Of a stretch of 64,000 nucleotides of DNA, positions 46,014-54,681 are shown in pieces; positions within the stretch are counted from its first letter, which is position 1; the number at the start of each line of letters is the position of its first letter. The position numbers and the translations under genes are program-made. The notes below the pieces were generated by a model. The model did no database searches, was not told the origin of the DNA, and was given only the letters and a program-made list of their open reading frames with translations. Source of the DNA: Saccharopolyspora elongata (GTDB lineage Bacteria > Actinomycetota > Actinomycetes > Mycobacteriales > Pseudonocardiaceae). Location: assembly GCF_004348985.1 (NCBI RefSeq), contig NZ_SMKW01000015.1, positions 1 through 64,000 of the forward strand. Reading direction: 5' to 3'.

Positions 46014-47518
46014 AGCGCATCGCCGCAGTGGTCTGGGTGTTGCTGCTGGCGCTGACCGCGTGCGGCAGCGGAGCCGCCGAGGGCGGCCAGCACCTTCGGG
46101 TGGCGTGGCGGTCCAATCCGTCCTCTTTGGACCCGCAGCGCGGCAACTCCGGATCGGACCACGCGATCCTCTACACCATGTACGACACCCTGGTGTCGTT
46201 CGACCCGAAGACGCTGGAGCCCGCGCCGGGACTGGCCGAGTCCTGGAACCAGGACGACCCGACCGCGCTGGTGCTGCACCTGCGTCCGGACGTGCGGTTC
46301 CACGACGGCACACCGGTCGACGCGCAGGCCGTCAAGTACAACATCGAGCGCGCCAAGGGCCCCAAGTCCAACATCAAGTCCGATGTGGCCGCCGTGACCG
46401 GCGTCGACGTGCTCGACGCGCGGACGGTGCGGCTGAACCTGGCCAGGCCGGACAGCTCGCTGCTGCTCACCCTCGCCGACCGCGCCGGGATGCTGGTCTC
46501 ACCCACCGCCGCCGAGCGCGAGGGCGACGCCTTCGAACGCAATCCCGTCGGCGCCGGGCCCTGGAAGTTCGTCGAATGGCGCTACGGCCAGCTGGTGCGG
46601 GTGGAGCGCTTCCCCGGCTACTGGCAGCGCGGGCTGCCGCACCTGGACAGCATCGACTTCACGATCATGAAGGACGGCTCGACCGCGGTGAACGCGCTGC
46701 GCTCCGGCCAGCAGGACATGGTGTTCAACCCACCGCCGCAGGACGTCGGGCTGCTCAGCGCGGCGAAGGGCACCAAGGTCGCCGCCGGCCCGCAGCTGTA
46801 CCAGCTGATCATCTACCTGGACCTGAGCGCGCCGGTGTTCCGCGACCAGCGGGTCCGCGAGGCGCTGAACCTGGCGCTGGACCGCGAGCAGATCCTGAAG
46901 GTCACGCAGTTCGGGCAGGGCGAACCGGGCTGGACGCCGCTGCCGTCGGACCACTGGGCGTTCCCGAAGTCCGCGGTGCCCACCTACCCGCACGACCCCG
47001 ACCGGGCCCGGCGGCTGCTCGCCGATGCCGGTCACGCCGACGGCCTGCGGTTCCCGCTGCTCACCTACCCGGATCCGGTCAACGTGCGGCTGGCCGAGGT
47101 GCTGAAGTACCAGCTCGGCAAGGTGGGCGTGCAGATCGACCTGATCCCGACCGAGCTGACCCAGGCCAGCAGCGAGTTCTTCAACGAGCGCAAGTACCCG
47201 GCGCTGCTGTCGGCCTGGACCGGACGGCCGGACCCGGGCCTGACCTACAAGCTGATGTTCACCGAGCGCGGCTACTACAACGCCGGGCACGTGGCCACGC
47301 CCGGCATCGACGAGGCGCTCAACGCCGCGAACAGCACCGCGGATCTGGCCCAGCGGTCGGAGAAGCTAGGCGCGGTGGCCCGGATCGTGGCCGATCAGTC
47401 GCTCTTCGTGCCGCTGATCTTCCCGGACGCGGTCGCCGCCTACCGCGAGCACGTGCAGGGCTTCGAACCGAACTTGCTGGGCAAACCCAAGTTCACCACC
47501 GTGAGGATCCAACGATGA
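46010..47518 (+). CDS. Oligopeptide-type solute-binding lipoprotein
   Basis: 502 residues, GTG start overlapping the ATPase stop. Lipoprotein signal [18 protein letters not shown] (C18). SBP_bac_5 family: SNPSSLDPQRG, LVSFDPKTLEPAPGLAESW and HLRPDVRFHDGTPVDA are the family's N-terminal marks. It captures a peptide, nickel chelate or glycoside for the transporter; family membership does not fix the ligand. Confidence 0.93.
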   Translation: MKRIAAVVWVLLLALTACGSGAAEGGQHLRVAWRSNPSSLDPQRGNSGSDHAILYTMYDTLVSFDPKTLEPAPGLAESWNQDDPTALVLHLRPDVRFHDGTPVDAQAVKYNIERAKGPKSNIKSDVAAVTGVDVLDARTVRLNLARPDSSLLLTLADRAGMLVSPTAAEREGDAFERNPVGAGPWKFVEWRYGQLVRVERFPGYWQRGLPHLDSIDFTIMKDGSTAVNALRSGQQDMVFNPPPQDVGLLSAAKGTKVAAGPQLYQLIIYLDLSAPVFRDQRVREALNLALDREQILKVTQFGQGEPGWTPLPSDHWAFPKSAVPTYPHDPDRARRLLADAGHADGLRFPLLTYPDPVNVRLAEVLKYQLGKVGVQIDLIPTELTQASSEFFNERKYPALLSAWTGRPDPGLTYKLMFTERGYYNAGHVATPGIDEALNAANSTADLAQRSEKLGAVARIVADQSLFVPLIFPDAVAAYREHVQGFEPNLLGKPKFTTVRIQR

Positions 47519-48495
47519 CCGCGCTGGCTTTGCGACCGGGCCGGGACACCGCGCTGCTGCGCATGATCGGCCGGCGGGTCTTGATGGCCGTCCCGACCCT
47601 GGTGCTGGCGACGTTCGTGGTGTTCGGCCTGCTGCACCTGATCCCCGGCGACCCCGCGCAGGCCATCGCCGGGGAGCACGCCACCCCGGAGCGACTGGCC
47701 GAGATCCGCGCCCAGCTCGGGCTGGACCAACCGTTCGCGGTGCAGTACCTCGACTGGCTGCGGCACGCGATCACCGGTGATCTCGGCTCCTCGCTGAGCA
47801 CCGGCGAGAGCGTGGGATCGCTTATCTGGCAACGACTTCCCACCACGCTGACGCTCGGCGCGGCGGCGCTGCTGGTTGCCGTCGCCCTCGGCGTTCCGCT
47901 CGGCGTGGCCGCCGCGCTGCGGCAGGGGCGGCCGGCCGACACCGCCATCACCGGCGCGGCGACGCTGGGCATCGCGGTGCCGAACTTCTGGATCGGCATG
48001 GTGCTGGTGCTGGTCTTCGCCGTCCAGCTGCAGTGGTTGCCCGCGACGGGATTCGTCGGCCTCACCGAGAATCCCGTGCAGACGCTGCAATACGTGGTGC
48101 TGCCCGCGATCGCGCTCGGCATGGTCGGGGCCGCCGAGGTGTGCCGCCAGCTGCGCAGCGCGCTGATCGAGGTGCTGCGGTCGGACTTCATGCGCACCCA
48201 CCGGGCGAAGGGCCTGTCGCACCGGACGATGGTCTGGCAGCACGCCTTGAAGAACGCCGGCCTACCGCTGGCGACGATCATCGGGCTGCTGGTCAGCCGG
48301 GTGCTCGGCGCGAGCGTCGTGGTGGAGACGCTGTTCGCGATTCCCGGCCTCGGCACGCTCGTCGTGGAGGCGACCACCCAGCGCGACTACCCGGTGATCC
48401 AGGGCGTCGTGCTGATCACCGCGCTGCTGGTGCTGCTCACGAACCTGGTGGTCGACCTGGCCTACCGGTTCATCGACCCGCGTATCTCGGAGTGA
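47515..48495 (+). CDS. ABC transporter permease (DppB-like)
   Basis: 326 residues, ATG overlapping the previous stop. Six helices, with HLIPGDPAQAIAGE after helix 1 and the EAA-type loop LRSDFMRTHRAKGLSHRTMVWQHALKNA that docks the ATPase. Forms the channel with the next gene. Confidence 0.93.
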   Translation: MTALALRPGRDTALLRMIGRRVLMAVPTLVLATFVVFGLLHLIPGDPAQAIAGEHATPERLAEIRAQLGLDQPFAVQYLDWLRHAITGDLGSSLSTGESVGSLIWQRLPTTLTLGAAALLVAVALGVPLGVAAALRQGRPADTAITGAATLGIAVPNFWIGMVLVLVFAVQLQWLPATGFVGLTENPVQTLQYVVLPAIALGMVGAAEVCRQLRSALIEVLRSDFMRTHRAKGLSHRTMVWQHALKNAGLPLATIIGLLVSRVLGASVVVETLFAIPGLGTLVVEATTQRDYPVIQGVVLITALLVLLTNLVVDLAYRFIDPRISE

Positions 48496-48499
48496 TGCC

Positions 48500-49357
48500 A
48501 TGACCACGCTTTCCCCACCGCGCCGGGAGAACCGGCTGTGGCTGGTCGTGCGGGACTGGCGCGGCCTGGCGTCCGCCGGCTACCTCGCGGTGCTGGTGGC
48601 GCTGGCGCTGCTGGCGCCGGTGGTGACCGCGCACGAACCCAACGCGCAGAACTTCGACGCCATCCTCGCCCCGGCCGGCACGCCCGGCTACCTGCTGGGC
48701 AGCGACGACCTCGGCCGGGACGTGCTCAGCAGGCTGATCCACGGCGCGCAGGCGTCGCTGCTGGCGAGCTTCCTGGCGGTCGGGGTGGCGCTGCTGATCG
48801 GCATCCCGCTCGGGCTGGCCGCGGGCTACCTCGGCGGCATCGTCGACAGCGCGGTGATGCGCGTGGTGGACACGCTGCTGTCGTTCCCGGCGATCATCCT
48901 CGCGATCGCGATCACGGCGGCCCTGCAGCCGAGCCTGGTCAACTCGATGATCTCGGTCGGCATCGTGTTCGCGCCTTCGGTGGCCCGCTTGATGCGCGCG
49001 CAGGTCCTCGCGGTGAAGGAGGAGACCTACGTCGAGGCGGCGCGCAGCTTCGGCAGCCGGGGCCGGCACCTCGTGCTGCGGCACCTGGTGCCGAACTCGA
49101 TCCAGCCGGTGCTCGTGCAGTCCAGCCTGCTGCTGGCGCACGCGCTGATCGCCGAGGCCAGCCTGAGCTTCCTCGGCCTCGGCGTGCAGCCACCCGACCC
49201 GAGCTGGGGCTCCATGCTGGCCCGCGCCTACACGTTCCTCTACCAGGCGCCGCTGCAGATGCTGGTGCCCGGCATCGCGATCGCGGCGACGGCGCTGGCG
49301 TTCAACGTCCTCGGCGATGTCGCGCAACAGGCCCTCGATCCACGCCGGAACCGCTAG
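48500..49357 (+). CDS. ABC transporter permease (DppC-like)
   Basis: 285 residues, 4 bp after the DppB-like gene. N-terminal helix, then LLGSDDLGRDVLSRLIHGAQASL and the EAA loop KEETYVEAARSFGSRGRHLVLRHLVPN. Last gene of the importer. A paired-palindrome element follows before the carboxylase genes. Confidence 0.93.
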   Translation: MTTLSPPRRENRLWLVVRDWRGLASAGYLAVLVALALLAPVVTAHEPNAQNFDAILAPAGTPGYLLGSDDLGRDVLSRLIHGAQASLLASFLAVGVALLIGIPLGLAAGYLGGIVDSAVMRVVDTLLSFPAIILAIAITAALQPSLVNSMISVGIVFAPSVARLMRAQVLAVKEETYVEAARSFGSRGRHLVLRHLVPNSIQPVLVQSSLLLAHALIAEASLSFLGLGVQPPDPSWGSMLARAYTFLYQAPLQMLVPGIAIAATALAFNVLGDVAQQALDPRRNR

Positions 49358-49433
49358 GAGCTAACCCGAATGCGTCGCGCAACGCTTCCAACACCACGCC
49401 GTCCACCCGTCCTCATACCCGCTCGCGAGTTGG

Positions 49434-49496
49434 CGTTTTCGCGCGAAAACGTCGCATGCCACGCGTGCGGAACGCCGATTTCGCGCGAAAACGTCG
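49434..49496. repeat. Paired-palindrome element, copy E (42-bp spacing)
   Basis: First palindrome CGTTTTCGCGCGAAAACG (49434-49451), second a less perfect one with core TTTCGCGCGAAA (49479-49490) and outer flanks GAT/AAC that do not pair. Centres are 42 bp apart, as in copies B and F. It separates the importer from the carboxylase cluster in the same direction. Confidence 0.85.
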
Positions 49497-49568
49497 CCCC
49501 CCTCGGCCCGCGTGCCGCGAGCTGACGCGCCTCCACCGACCGATCCACGTGACCACTTTGGAGGGACA

Positions 49569-51101
49569 TTGTCCTGGCAGCCGGAAATCGACGAACTGCG
49601 GCGGCGCGAGGAGCTCGCGCAGCGCATGGGCGGGCCGGAGAAGGTCAAGCGGCAGCACGACCACGGCAAGCTGACCGTCCGGGAACGCATCGACGAGCTG
49701 CTGGATCCCGGCAGCTTCCACGAGATCGGCGGCATCGCCGGGAAGTTCCAGCCGGACGGCGCGTTCCAGCCCGCGAACTTCGTGTTCGGCCGCGGGCGGC
49801 TGGACGCCAGGCCGGTCGTGGTCGGCGGCGACGACTTCACGGTGCGCGGCGGCGCGTCGGACGCCTCGATCCGGGAGAAGCAGATCATGGCCGAGCAGCT
49901 GGCCAACGAGCTGCAGATCCCGCTGGTGCGGCTGGTCGACGGCACCGGCGGCGGCGGGTCGATCCGCTCGCTGGAGACCATCGGCCGCACCTACGTCCCG
50001 GCCAACCCGGGCTGGGAGTGGGTCGCGGCGAACCTGGGCACCATCCCGGTGGTTGCGCTGGCCCTGGGCTCGGTCGCCGGGCTCGGCGCCGCGCGGGTGG
50101 CCGCCAGCCACTACTCGGTGATGGTGCGCGGCATCTCGCAGGTCTTCGCCGCCGGGCCACCGCTGGTGGCGCGGCTGGGACAGGCCGTCACAAAGGAAGA
50201 GCTGGGCGGCAGCGACATCCACGGCCGCAACGGCGTGGTGTTCGACGTGGTCGACTCCGAGAAGGAGGCCTTCGACCGCACCCGCCGCTTCCTGTCCTAC
50301 CTGCCGCCGTCGGTGCACCAACTGCCGCCGCGCGCGGAGTGCGGCGACGACACAGAGCGCCGCGAGGACTGGCTGATCGAGGCCATCCCCCGCGACCGGC
50401 GCCGCCCCTACCGCATCCGCCCGATCATCAACGCCGTGGTCGACCAGGGCTCGTTCCTGGAGCTGGGCAGGGGTTTCGGCCGGTCGGCGGTCGGCGGCCT
50501 GGCGCGGCTGAACGGCTGGCCGGTGGCGGTGCTGGCCAGCGACCCGATGGTCTACGGCGGCGGCATGACCGCCGACTCCAGCCGCAAGATCGAGTGGCTG
50601 GTGGACCTCGCCGAGACGTTCCACCTGCCGGTGGTGCACCTGGTGGACCAGCCCGGCTTCGTCATCGGCGTGGAGGCCGAGAAGGCGGGCACCATGCGCT
50701 ACGGCGTGCGCGCGCTCAACGCCGTCTACCAGGCGAAGGTGCCGTGGGCGTCGGTGATCCTGCGCAAGGTCTTCGGCGTCGCGGGTGCCGCGCACACCAA
50801 CGCCGCGCGGGTGCACTACCGCTACGCGTGGCCGTCGGCGGACTGGGGCTCCCTGCCCATCGAGGGCGGCGTCGAGGCCGCGTACCGGGCCGACCTGGAC
50901 GCCGCCGAGGACCGGCAGGCGCTGCTGGACGAGATCACCGAGAAGATGAACGCGATCCGCTCCCCGTTCCGCACGGCGGAGGCGTTCAACATCGAGGAGA
51001 TCATCGATCCCCGCGACACGAGACCGCTCCTGTGCGAGTTCGCCGAACTGGCCGCACCGCTGCGCGCCGCAGGCCCTTCGACCTGGCATTTCCGGGGGTG
51101 A
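49569..51101 (+). CDS. Acyl-CoA carboxylase carboxyltransferase subunit
   Basis: 510 residues from TTG 49569 with GGAGGG upstream. Crotonase-like carboxyltransferase with N- and C-halves: KVKRQHDHGKLTVRERIDELLD, GGGGSIRSLETIG oxyanion region, and later GGMTADSSRKIEWLVDLAETF and DQPGFVIGVEAE. It moves the carboxyl group from biotin to an acyl-CoA. The genes for a CoA-transferase, biotin carboxylase and biotin carrier follow with overlaps or short gaps. Confidence 0.9.
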   Translation: MSWQPEIDELRRREELAQRMGGPEKVKRQHDHGKLTVRERIDELLDPGSFHEIGGIAGKFQPDGAFQPANFVFGRGRLDARPVVVGGDDFTVRGGASDASIREKQIMAEQLANELQIPLVRLVDGTGGGGSIRSLETIGRTYVPANPGWEWVAANLGTIPVVALALGSVAGLGAARVAASHYSVMVRGISQVFAAGPPLVARLGQAVTKEELGGSDIHGRNGVVFDVVDSEKEAFDRTRRFLSYLPPSVHQLPPRAECGDDTERREDWLIEAIPRDRRRPYRIRPIINAVVDQGSFLELGRGFGRSAVGGLARLNGWPVAVLASDPMVYGGGMTADSSRKIEWLVDLAETFHLPVVHLVDQPGFVIGVEAEKAGTMRYGVRALNAVYQAKVPWASVILRKVFGVAGAAHTNAARVHYRYAWPSADWGSLPIEGGVEAAYRADLDAAEDRQALLDEITEKMNAIRSPFRTAEAFNIEEIIDPRDTRPLLCEFAELAAPLRAAGPSTWHFRG

Positions 51102-51105
51102 CGTG

Positions 51106-52293
51106 ATGATCAGCGCCATGAGCGGGGTGCGCGTGCTGGAGATCGCGCACTACATCGCCGGACCGCAGTGCTGCCAGATCCTCGCCGACCACGGGGCCGA
51201 GGTGATCAAGGTCGAGCCGCCGGACGGCGAGATGGGCCGCCGCGCCCAGCCGGTCCACGACGGCGACAGCCTCTACTTCGCCGCGAACAACCGCAACAAG
51301 CGCGCCATCGCCCTCGACCTGCGCAGCGAGCAGGGCAAGGAGGTCCTGCACGAGCTGATCGGCCGGGCCGACGTGCTGGTGACCAACTACGCCAACGGCG
51401 TACCGGACCGGCTCGGTTTCGGTTTCGACGAGGTGCACCGGATCAACCCGCGGACCGTGATGGTGCACATCACCGGATTCGGCCGCACCGGGCCGTATTC
51501 GTCGTGGGTGGCCTACGACGGCATCATCCAGGCGATGAGCGGGCTGGCCGACATGACCGGCGAGCCCGAGGGCGCGCCGACCATCGCCGGGCCGTTCGTC
51601 GCCGACAACGTCACCGGCATGCAGGCGGCGATGGCGGCCATGCTCGGCCTGCTGGCGCGGGAACGCACCGGCCGGGGCCAGCTGATCGACGTGGGCATGC
51701 TGGATTCGATGGTCCCGCTGCTGGCGCACCACCTCTCGGTCGCGGCGGCGGGCATCGGCGAGCCGACGCGGTGGGGTTCGGCGCTGCCGACGAACTACTC
51801 CGGGCTGTACCCGGCCGGCGACGGCTGGGTGTACATCGCGCCGATCACGCCGAAGATGTGGGAGTCCTTCAGCACCCTTCTCGGCCACCCGGAGTGGGCG
51901 GAGCAGGAGGCGGCCGACAGCGGCTGGCGGGTGCGGGAGCGCGAGCGGATCGACGCGCAGGTCGTCGCGTGGACCCGCGGCCGCACGAAGGCCGAGGTCG
52001 TGGCGGCGCTGCAGGCCGACGGGGTGGTGTGCGGGCCGGTGCAGTCGGTGGCCGATCTGGTGTCGGATCCGCAGGTCCAGGCCCGGGGCATCGCGGTGGA
52101 GGTGCCGTTGCGCGACGGCGTGCACGCGACGTTGCCCGGCCCGGCGCTGCGGCTGGCCGACACCCCGGCCCGCTCCCCCGAACGCCCGCCGGGGCTGGGC
52201 GAGCACACCGACGAGGTGCTGGCGCAACTCGGGTACTCGGCGGAGCGGATCAGCGCGCTGCGCCGGGACGACGTCACGGGGAGGGCCTCGTGA
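51106..52293 (+). CDS. Class III CoA-transferase (CaiB/BaiF family)
   Basis: 395 residues, ATG preceded by GGGGGTGA (GTG 51103 is possible). VLEIAHYIAGPQCCQILADHGAEVIKVEPP and the GRGQLIDVGMLDSM segment with the catalytic aspartate (about D200) define the family. It moves CoA from a donor thioester to a free carboxylic acid. Sitting inside a carboxylase operon, it most likely activates the acid that is then carboxylated, or recycles CoA. Confidence 0.92.
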   Translation: MISAMSGVRVLEIAHYIAGPQCCQILADHGAEVIKVEPPDGEMGRRAQPVHDGDSLYFAANNRNKRAIALDLRSEQGKEVLHELIGRADVLVTNYANGVPDRLGFGFDEVHRINPRTVMVHITGFGRTGPYSSWVAYDGIIQAMSGLADMTGEPEGAPTIAGPFVADNVTGMQAAMAAMLGLLARERTGRGQLIDVGMLDSMVPLLAHHLSVAAAGIGEPTRWGSALPTNYSGLYPAGDGWVYIAPITPKMWESFSTLLGHPEWAEQEAADSGWRVRERERIDAQVVAWTRGRTKAEVVAALQADGVVCGPVQSVADLVSDPQVQARGIAVEVPLRDGVHATLPGPALRLADTPARSPERPPGLGEHTDEVLAQLGYSAERISALRRDDVTGRAS

Positions 52294-53612
52294 TCGACGG
52301 CCTGCTGGTGGCCAACCGGGGCGAGATCGCGCGGCGGATCATCCGGACCGCCCGCCGGCTCGGGGTGCGGACCATCGCGATCCATTCCGAAGTGGACACC
52401 GGGCTGCCCTACGTCGCCGAAGCCGACGAGGCGGTCCCGCTGGACGCGCCGCGCGACTTCCTCTCGGCGGAGGCGATCCTCGCGGTGGCGCGGAAGACCG
52501 GGGCGACGGCGGTGCATCCGGGCTACGGCTTCCTGTCGGAGAATCCGGATTTCGCGCGCCGCTGCGCGGCAGCGGGCCTGGTCTGGGTCGGTCCGTCGCC
52601 GGAGGCGATGGAGCTGCTCGCCGACAAAGCGGCGGCGCGGGCGCACATGGCATCGGCCGGGGTTCCGGTGCTGCCGGGCAGTTCCGGGATCGCGTCGGCC
52701 GCCGAAGCCGACGCCGCCGCTTCGGAGCTGGGTTTTCCGTTGATGGTCAAGGCGGTTTCGGGTGGCGGCGGTATCGGGATGGGCGTCGCTCGCGATGCCG
52801 CGTCCCTGGAACGCGCGGTGCGGACCGCGCTGTCGCGGGGCGGGAGCGCGTTCGGCGACGCCCGGATCCTGCTGGAGCGGTACGTGCCGCGCGCCCGGCA
52901 CGTGGAGGTGCAGGTCGTCGGCATGCCCGACGGCTCGGTGCGCGCGTTCGGCGAGCGGGACTGCTCGGTGCAGCGGCGGCACCAGAAGGTCGTGGAGGAA
53001 TGCCCTTCCCCGGCCGTGGATGATTCGCTGCGCGCCCGGCTGTGCGCGGCTGCGGTCCGGGCGGCCGAGAGCGTCGGGTACCGCAACGCGGGCACCGTGG
53101 AGTTCCTGCTCGATCCCGGCACCGGGGAGTTCTTCTTCCTGGAGGTGAACACCAGGCTGCAGGTCGAACACCCGATCACCGAGGAGGTGCACGGCGTGGA
53201 CCTGGTGGAGCTCCAGCTGCGGATCGCCGCGGGGGCGGACGTTCCGGCGGACTTCCCCGCACCGCGCGGGCATGCCGTCGAGCTGCGGCTCTACGCCGAG
53301 GACCCGGTCCGCTTCCTGCCCCGGCCCGGGCGGATCACCGGCTGGACCGAGCCGGCCGGGGTGCGGGTCGAGTCGGGCTACGCGGCGAACACCGAGGTGA
53401 GCCCGCACTTCGACCCGCTGCTGGCGAAGATCGTGGTGCACGGCGCCGACCGCGCGGACGCCCTGGCACGGGCGCGGCGGGCGGTCGAGGAGTTCGTCGT
53501 GCGGGGCCCGAAGTGCAACCTGCCGTTCCTGGCCGAAGTGCTGGACGCCCCGGAGTTCGTCGCCGGGAACTACGACACCGGCGTGGTCGACCGGATCATC
53601 GCCGCCCGCTGA
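52290..53612 (+). CDS. Biotin carboxylase subunit
   Basis: 440 residues, GTG overlapping the CoA-transferase stop. LLVANRGEIARRIIRTARRLG, the glycine-rich ATP loop SGGGGIGMG, ERDCSVQRRHQK, EVNTRLQVEHPITEE (catalytic R and E) and the C-terminal cap are present. It carboxylates biotin with bicarbonate and ATP. This subunit has no biotin domain of its own; the next gene supplies it. Confidence 0.95.
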   Translation: MIDGLLVANRGEIARRIIRTARRLGVRTIAIHSEVDTGLPYVAEADEAVPLDAPRDFLSAEAILAVARKTGATAVHPGYGFLSENPDFARRCAAAGLVWVGPSPEAMELLADKAAARAHMASAGVPVLPGSSGIASAAEADAAASELGFPLMVKAVSGGGGIGMGVARDAASLERAVRTALSRGGSAFGDARILLERYVPRARHVEVQVVGMPDGSVRAFGERDCSVQRRHQKVVEECPSPAVDDSLRARLCAAAVRAAESVGYRNAGTVEFLLDPGTGEFFFLEVNTRLQVEHPITEEVHGVDLVELQLRIAAGADVPADFPAPRGHAVELRLYAEDPVRFLPRPGRITGWTEPAGVRVESGYAANTEVSPHFDPLLAKIVVHGADRADALARARRAVEEFVVRGPKCNLPFLAEVLDAPEFVAGNYDTGVVDRIIAAR

Positions 53613-53627
53613 TCTGAAGGGAACAAC

Positions 53628-53843
53628 ATGGAGATCAAGGCCGAAATGGTCGCCAACGTCTGGAAGGTGCTGGTGACCGAGGGCACGGCGGTCAAAGCCG
53701 ACCAGGAGCTGGCCGTCCTGGAGTCGATGAAGATGGAGATCCCGGTGCTCAGCGAAACCGACGGGGTGGTGACCCGCGTGGCGGTCGCCGAAGGCGACGC
53801 GGTCAACGAAGGCGACCTCATCGCCGTCGTCTCCGCAGAGTGA
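53628..53843 (+). CDS. Free-standing biotin carboxyl carrier protein
   Basis: 71 residues, one lipoyl/biotinyl domain with LESMKMEIP; the biotin lysine is K35. ~15 bp after the biotin carboxylase and last in the cluster. A stand-alone carrier this small is typical of actinomycete three-polypeptide acyl-CoA carboxylases. Confidence 0.93.
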   Translation: MEIKAEMVANVWKVLVTEGTAVKADQELAVLESMKMEIPVLSETDGVVTRVAVAEGDAVNEGDLIAVVSAE

Positions 53844-53850
53844 GCCTCAG

Positions 53851-53885
53851 GTGTGCGGGGCGTCCTCTGCCGACGCCCCGCACAC
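53851..53885. terminator. Terminator after the carboxylase operon
   Basis: Perfect 14-bp arms GTGTGCGGGGCGTC / GACGCCCCGCACAC with a 7-base loop, 7 bp past the carrier stop. Also placed at the 3' end of the convergent DUF397 gene. Confidence 0.85.
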
Positions 53886-53890
53886 CCGCA

Positions 53891-54094
53891 TCAACGCTCG
53901 TCGAACGCACCGGAGCGGAGCTTGGCGCCGAAGTCGAGCCAGGCAGACTGGCCGAAGGCCAACGTTCCACCATCACGATCCTTGGTGTCGCGAACTCCGA
54001 CGAGGCCCGGCGCAAATCCGATCTCAACGCAGTTGTGCGTTTCGTTGCTGCGGCTCGACTTCCGCCAACCTGTGAACTGACTACTGTTTGCCAC
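53891..54094 (-). CDS. DUF397 protein
   Basis: 67 residues from GTG 54094 (GAGGAAG upstream). FTGWRKSSRSNETHNCVEIG, VGVRDTKDRDGGTLAFG and WLDFGAKLRSGAF are the DUF397 marks. Such proteins pair with an upstream XRE/DUF5753 regulator in actinomycetes, in systems such as BldB/WhiJ-type development control. Here the partner is reduced to a fragment, so the protein may be orphaned. Confidence 0.85.
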   Translation of the reverse strand: MANSSQFTGWRKSSRSNETHNCVEIGFAPGLVGVRDTKDRDGGTLAFGQSAWLDFGAKLRSGAFDER

Positions 54095-54344
54095 CTTGTT
54101 TCTTCCTCGCCTCACGGATCAGTTGCAATGACCGGTCGGCCGACGCCGCAGCGCCGAGCACGTGACGCCACGTGCGGCGAAACGTGTCGACGGCGTCCCG
54201 GTCGTCCACGTAGCGAGCTTCTCCCAACAGGTCGGGATAAACCAGGCCCGGATGGCCCTGCAACGATGGCGGAAACGTCATCAGAGCCCAAGAAGTGCCC
54301 TGCCCGTCGCGTTGCCCGTATCGATTCCGAACTGTTTGATTTCA
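54081..54344 (-). pseudogene. XRE/DUF5753 regulator C-terminal remnant
   Basis: The minus-strand frame reads GQGTSWALMTFPPSLQGHPGL, VYPDLLGEARYVDDRDAVDTF and RRTWRHVLGAAASADRSLQL, the end of the DUF5753 effector domain of helix-turn-helix partners of DUF397 proteins. A stop closes the frame at about 54345, and no HTH is present. About 75 of some 280 residues survive. Its stop overlaps the start of the DUF397 gene. Confidence 0.7.
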
Positions 54345-54439
54345 AGGGCAACGTCGGATCCGCCGGTCAAAGCAGGGCTCGACGATACAAGGCCAGGTCG
54401 CGGCGGTGTCAGCGAGCCGCAGAAGCGAAGGAGCGGACC

Positions 54440-54646
54440 ATGAGCGGAACCAAGGTAGGCACCTGGGTCAGCATGCACGAGTGCTCGACCAGCTATACGG
54501 TCTGCCAGGACGAAGTCGAGTTCGAGATCGGCGGTCAGTCCGGCTTCGATCTCTTCACCACCGAGGCGGGCCTCGCAAAACTCGTCGCCAAGGCGACCGA
54601 CGCCCTTCGGGAACTCCGCGAGCTCAGGACGCAAGAGGAGCAGTAG
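54440..54646 (+). CDS. Small hypothetical protein
   Basis: 68 residues from ATG 54440 with AAGGAG upstream. MSGTKVGTWVSMHECSTSYTV... then an acidic helical end (ALRELRELRTQEEQ). Two cysteines. No family recognised; the good ribosome site supports translation. Opposite the broken XRE/DUF397 pair. Confidence 0.5.
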   Translation: MSGTKVGTWVSMHECSTSYTVCQDEVEFEIGGQSGFDLFTTEAGLAKLVAKATDALRELRELRTQEEQ

Positions 54647-54681
54647 CCGAAGGCTACGGCTAGCGGATTGTGTGGCCAGGT

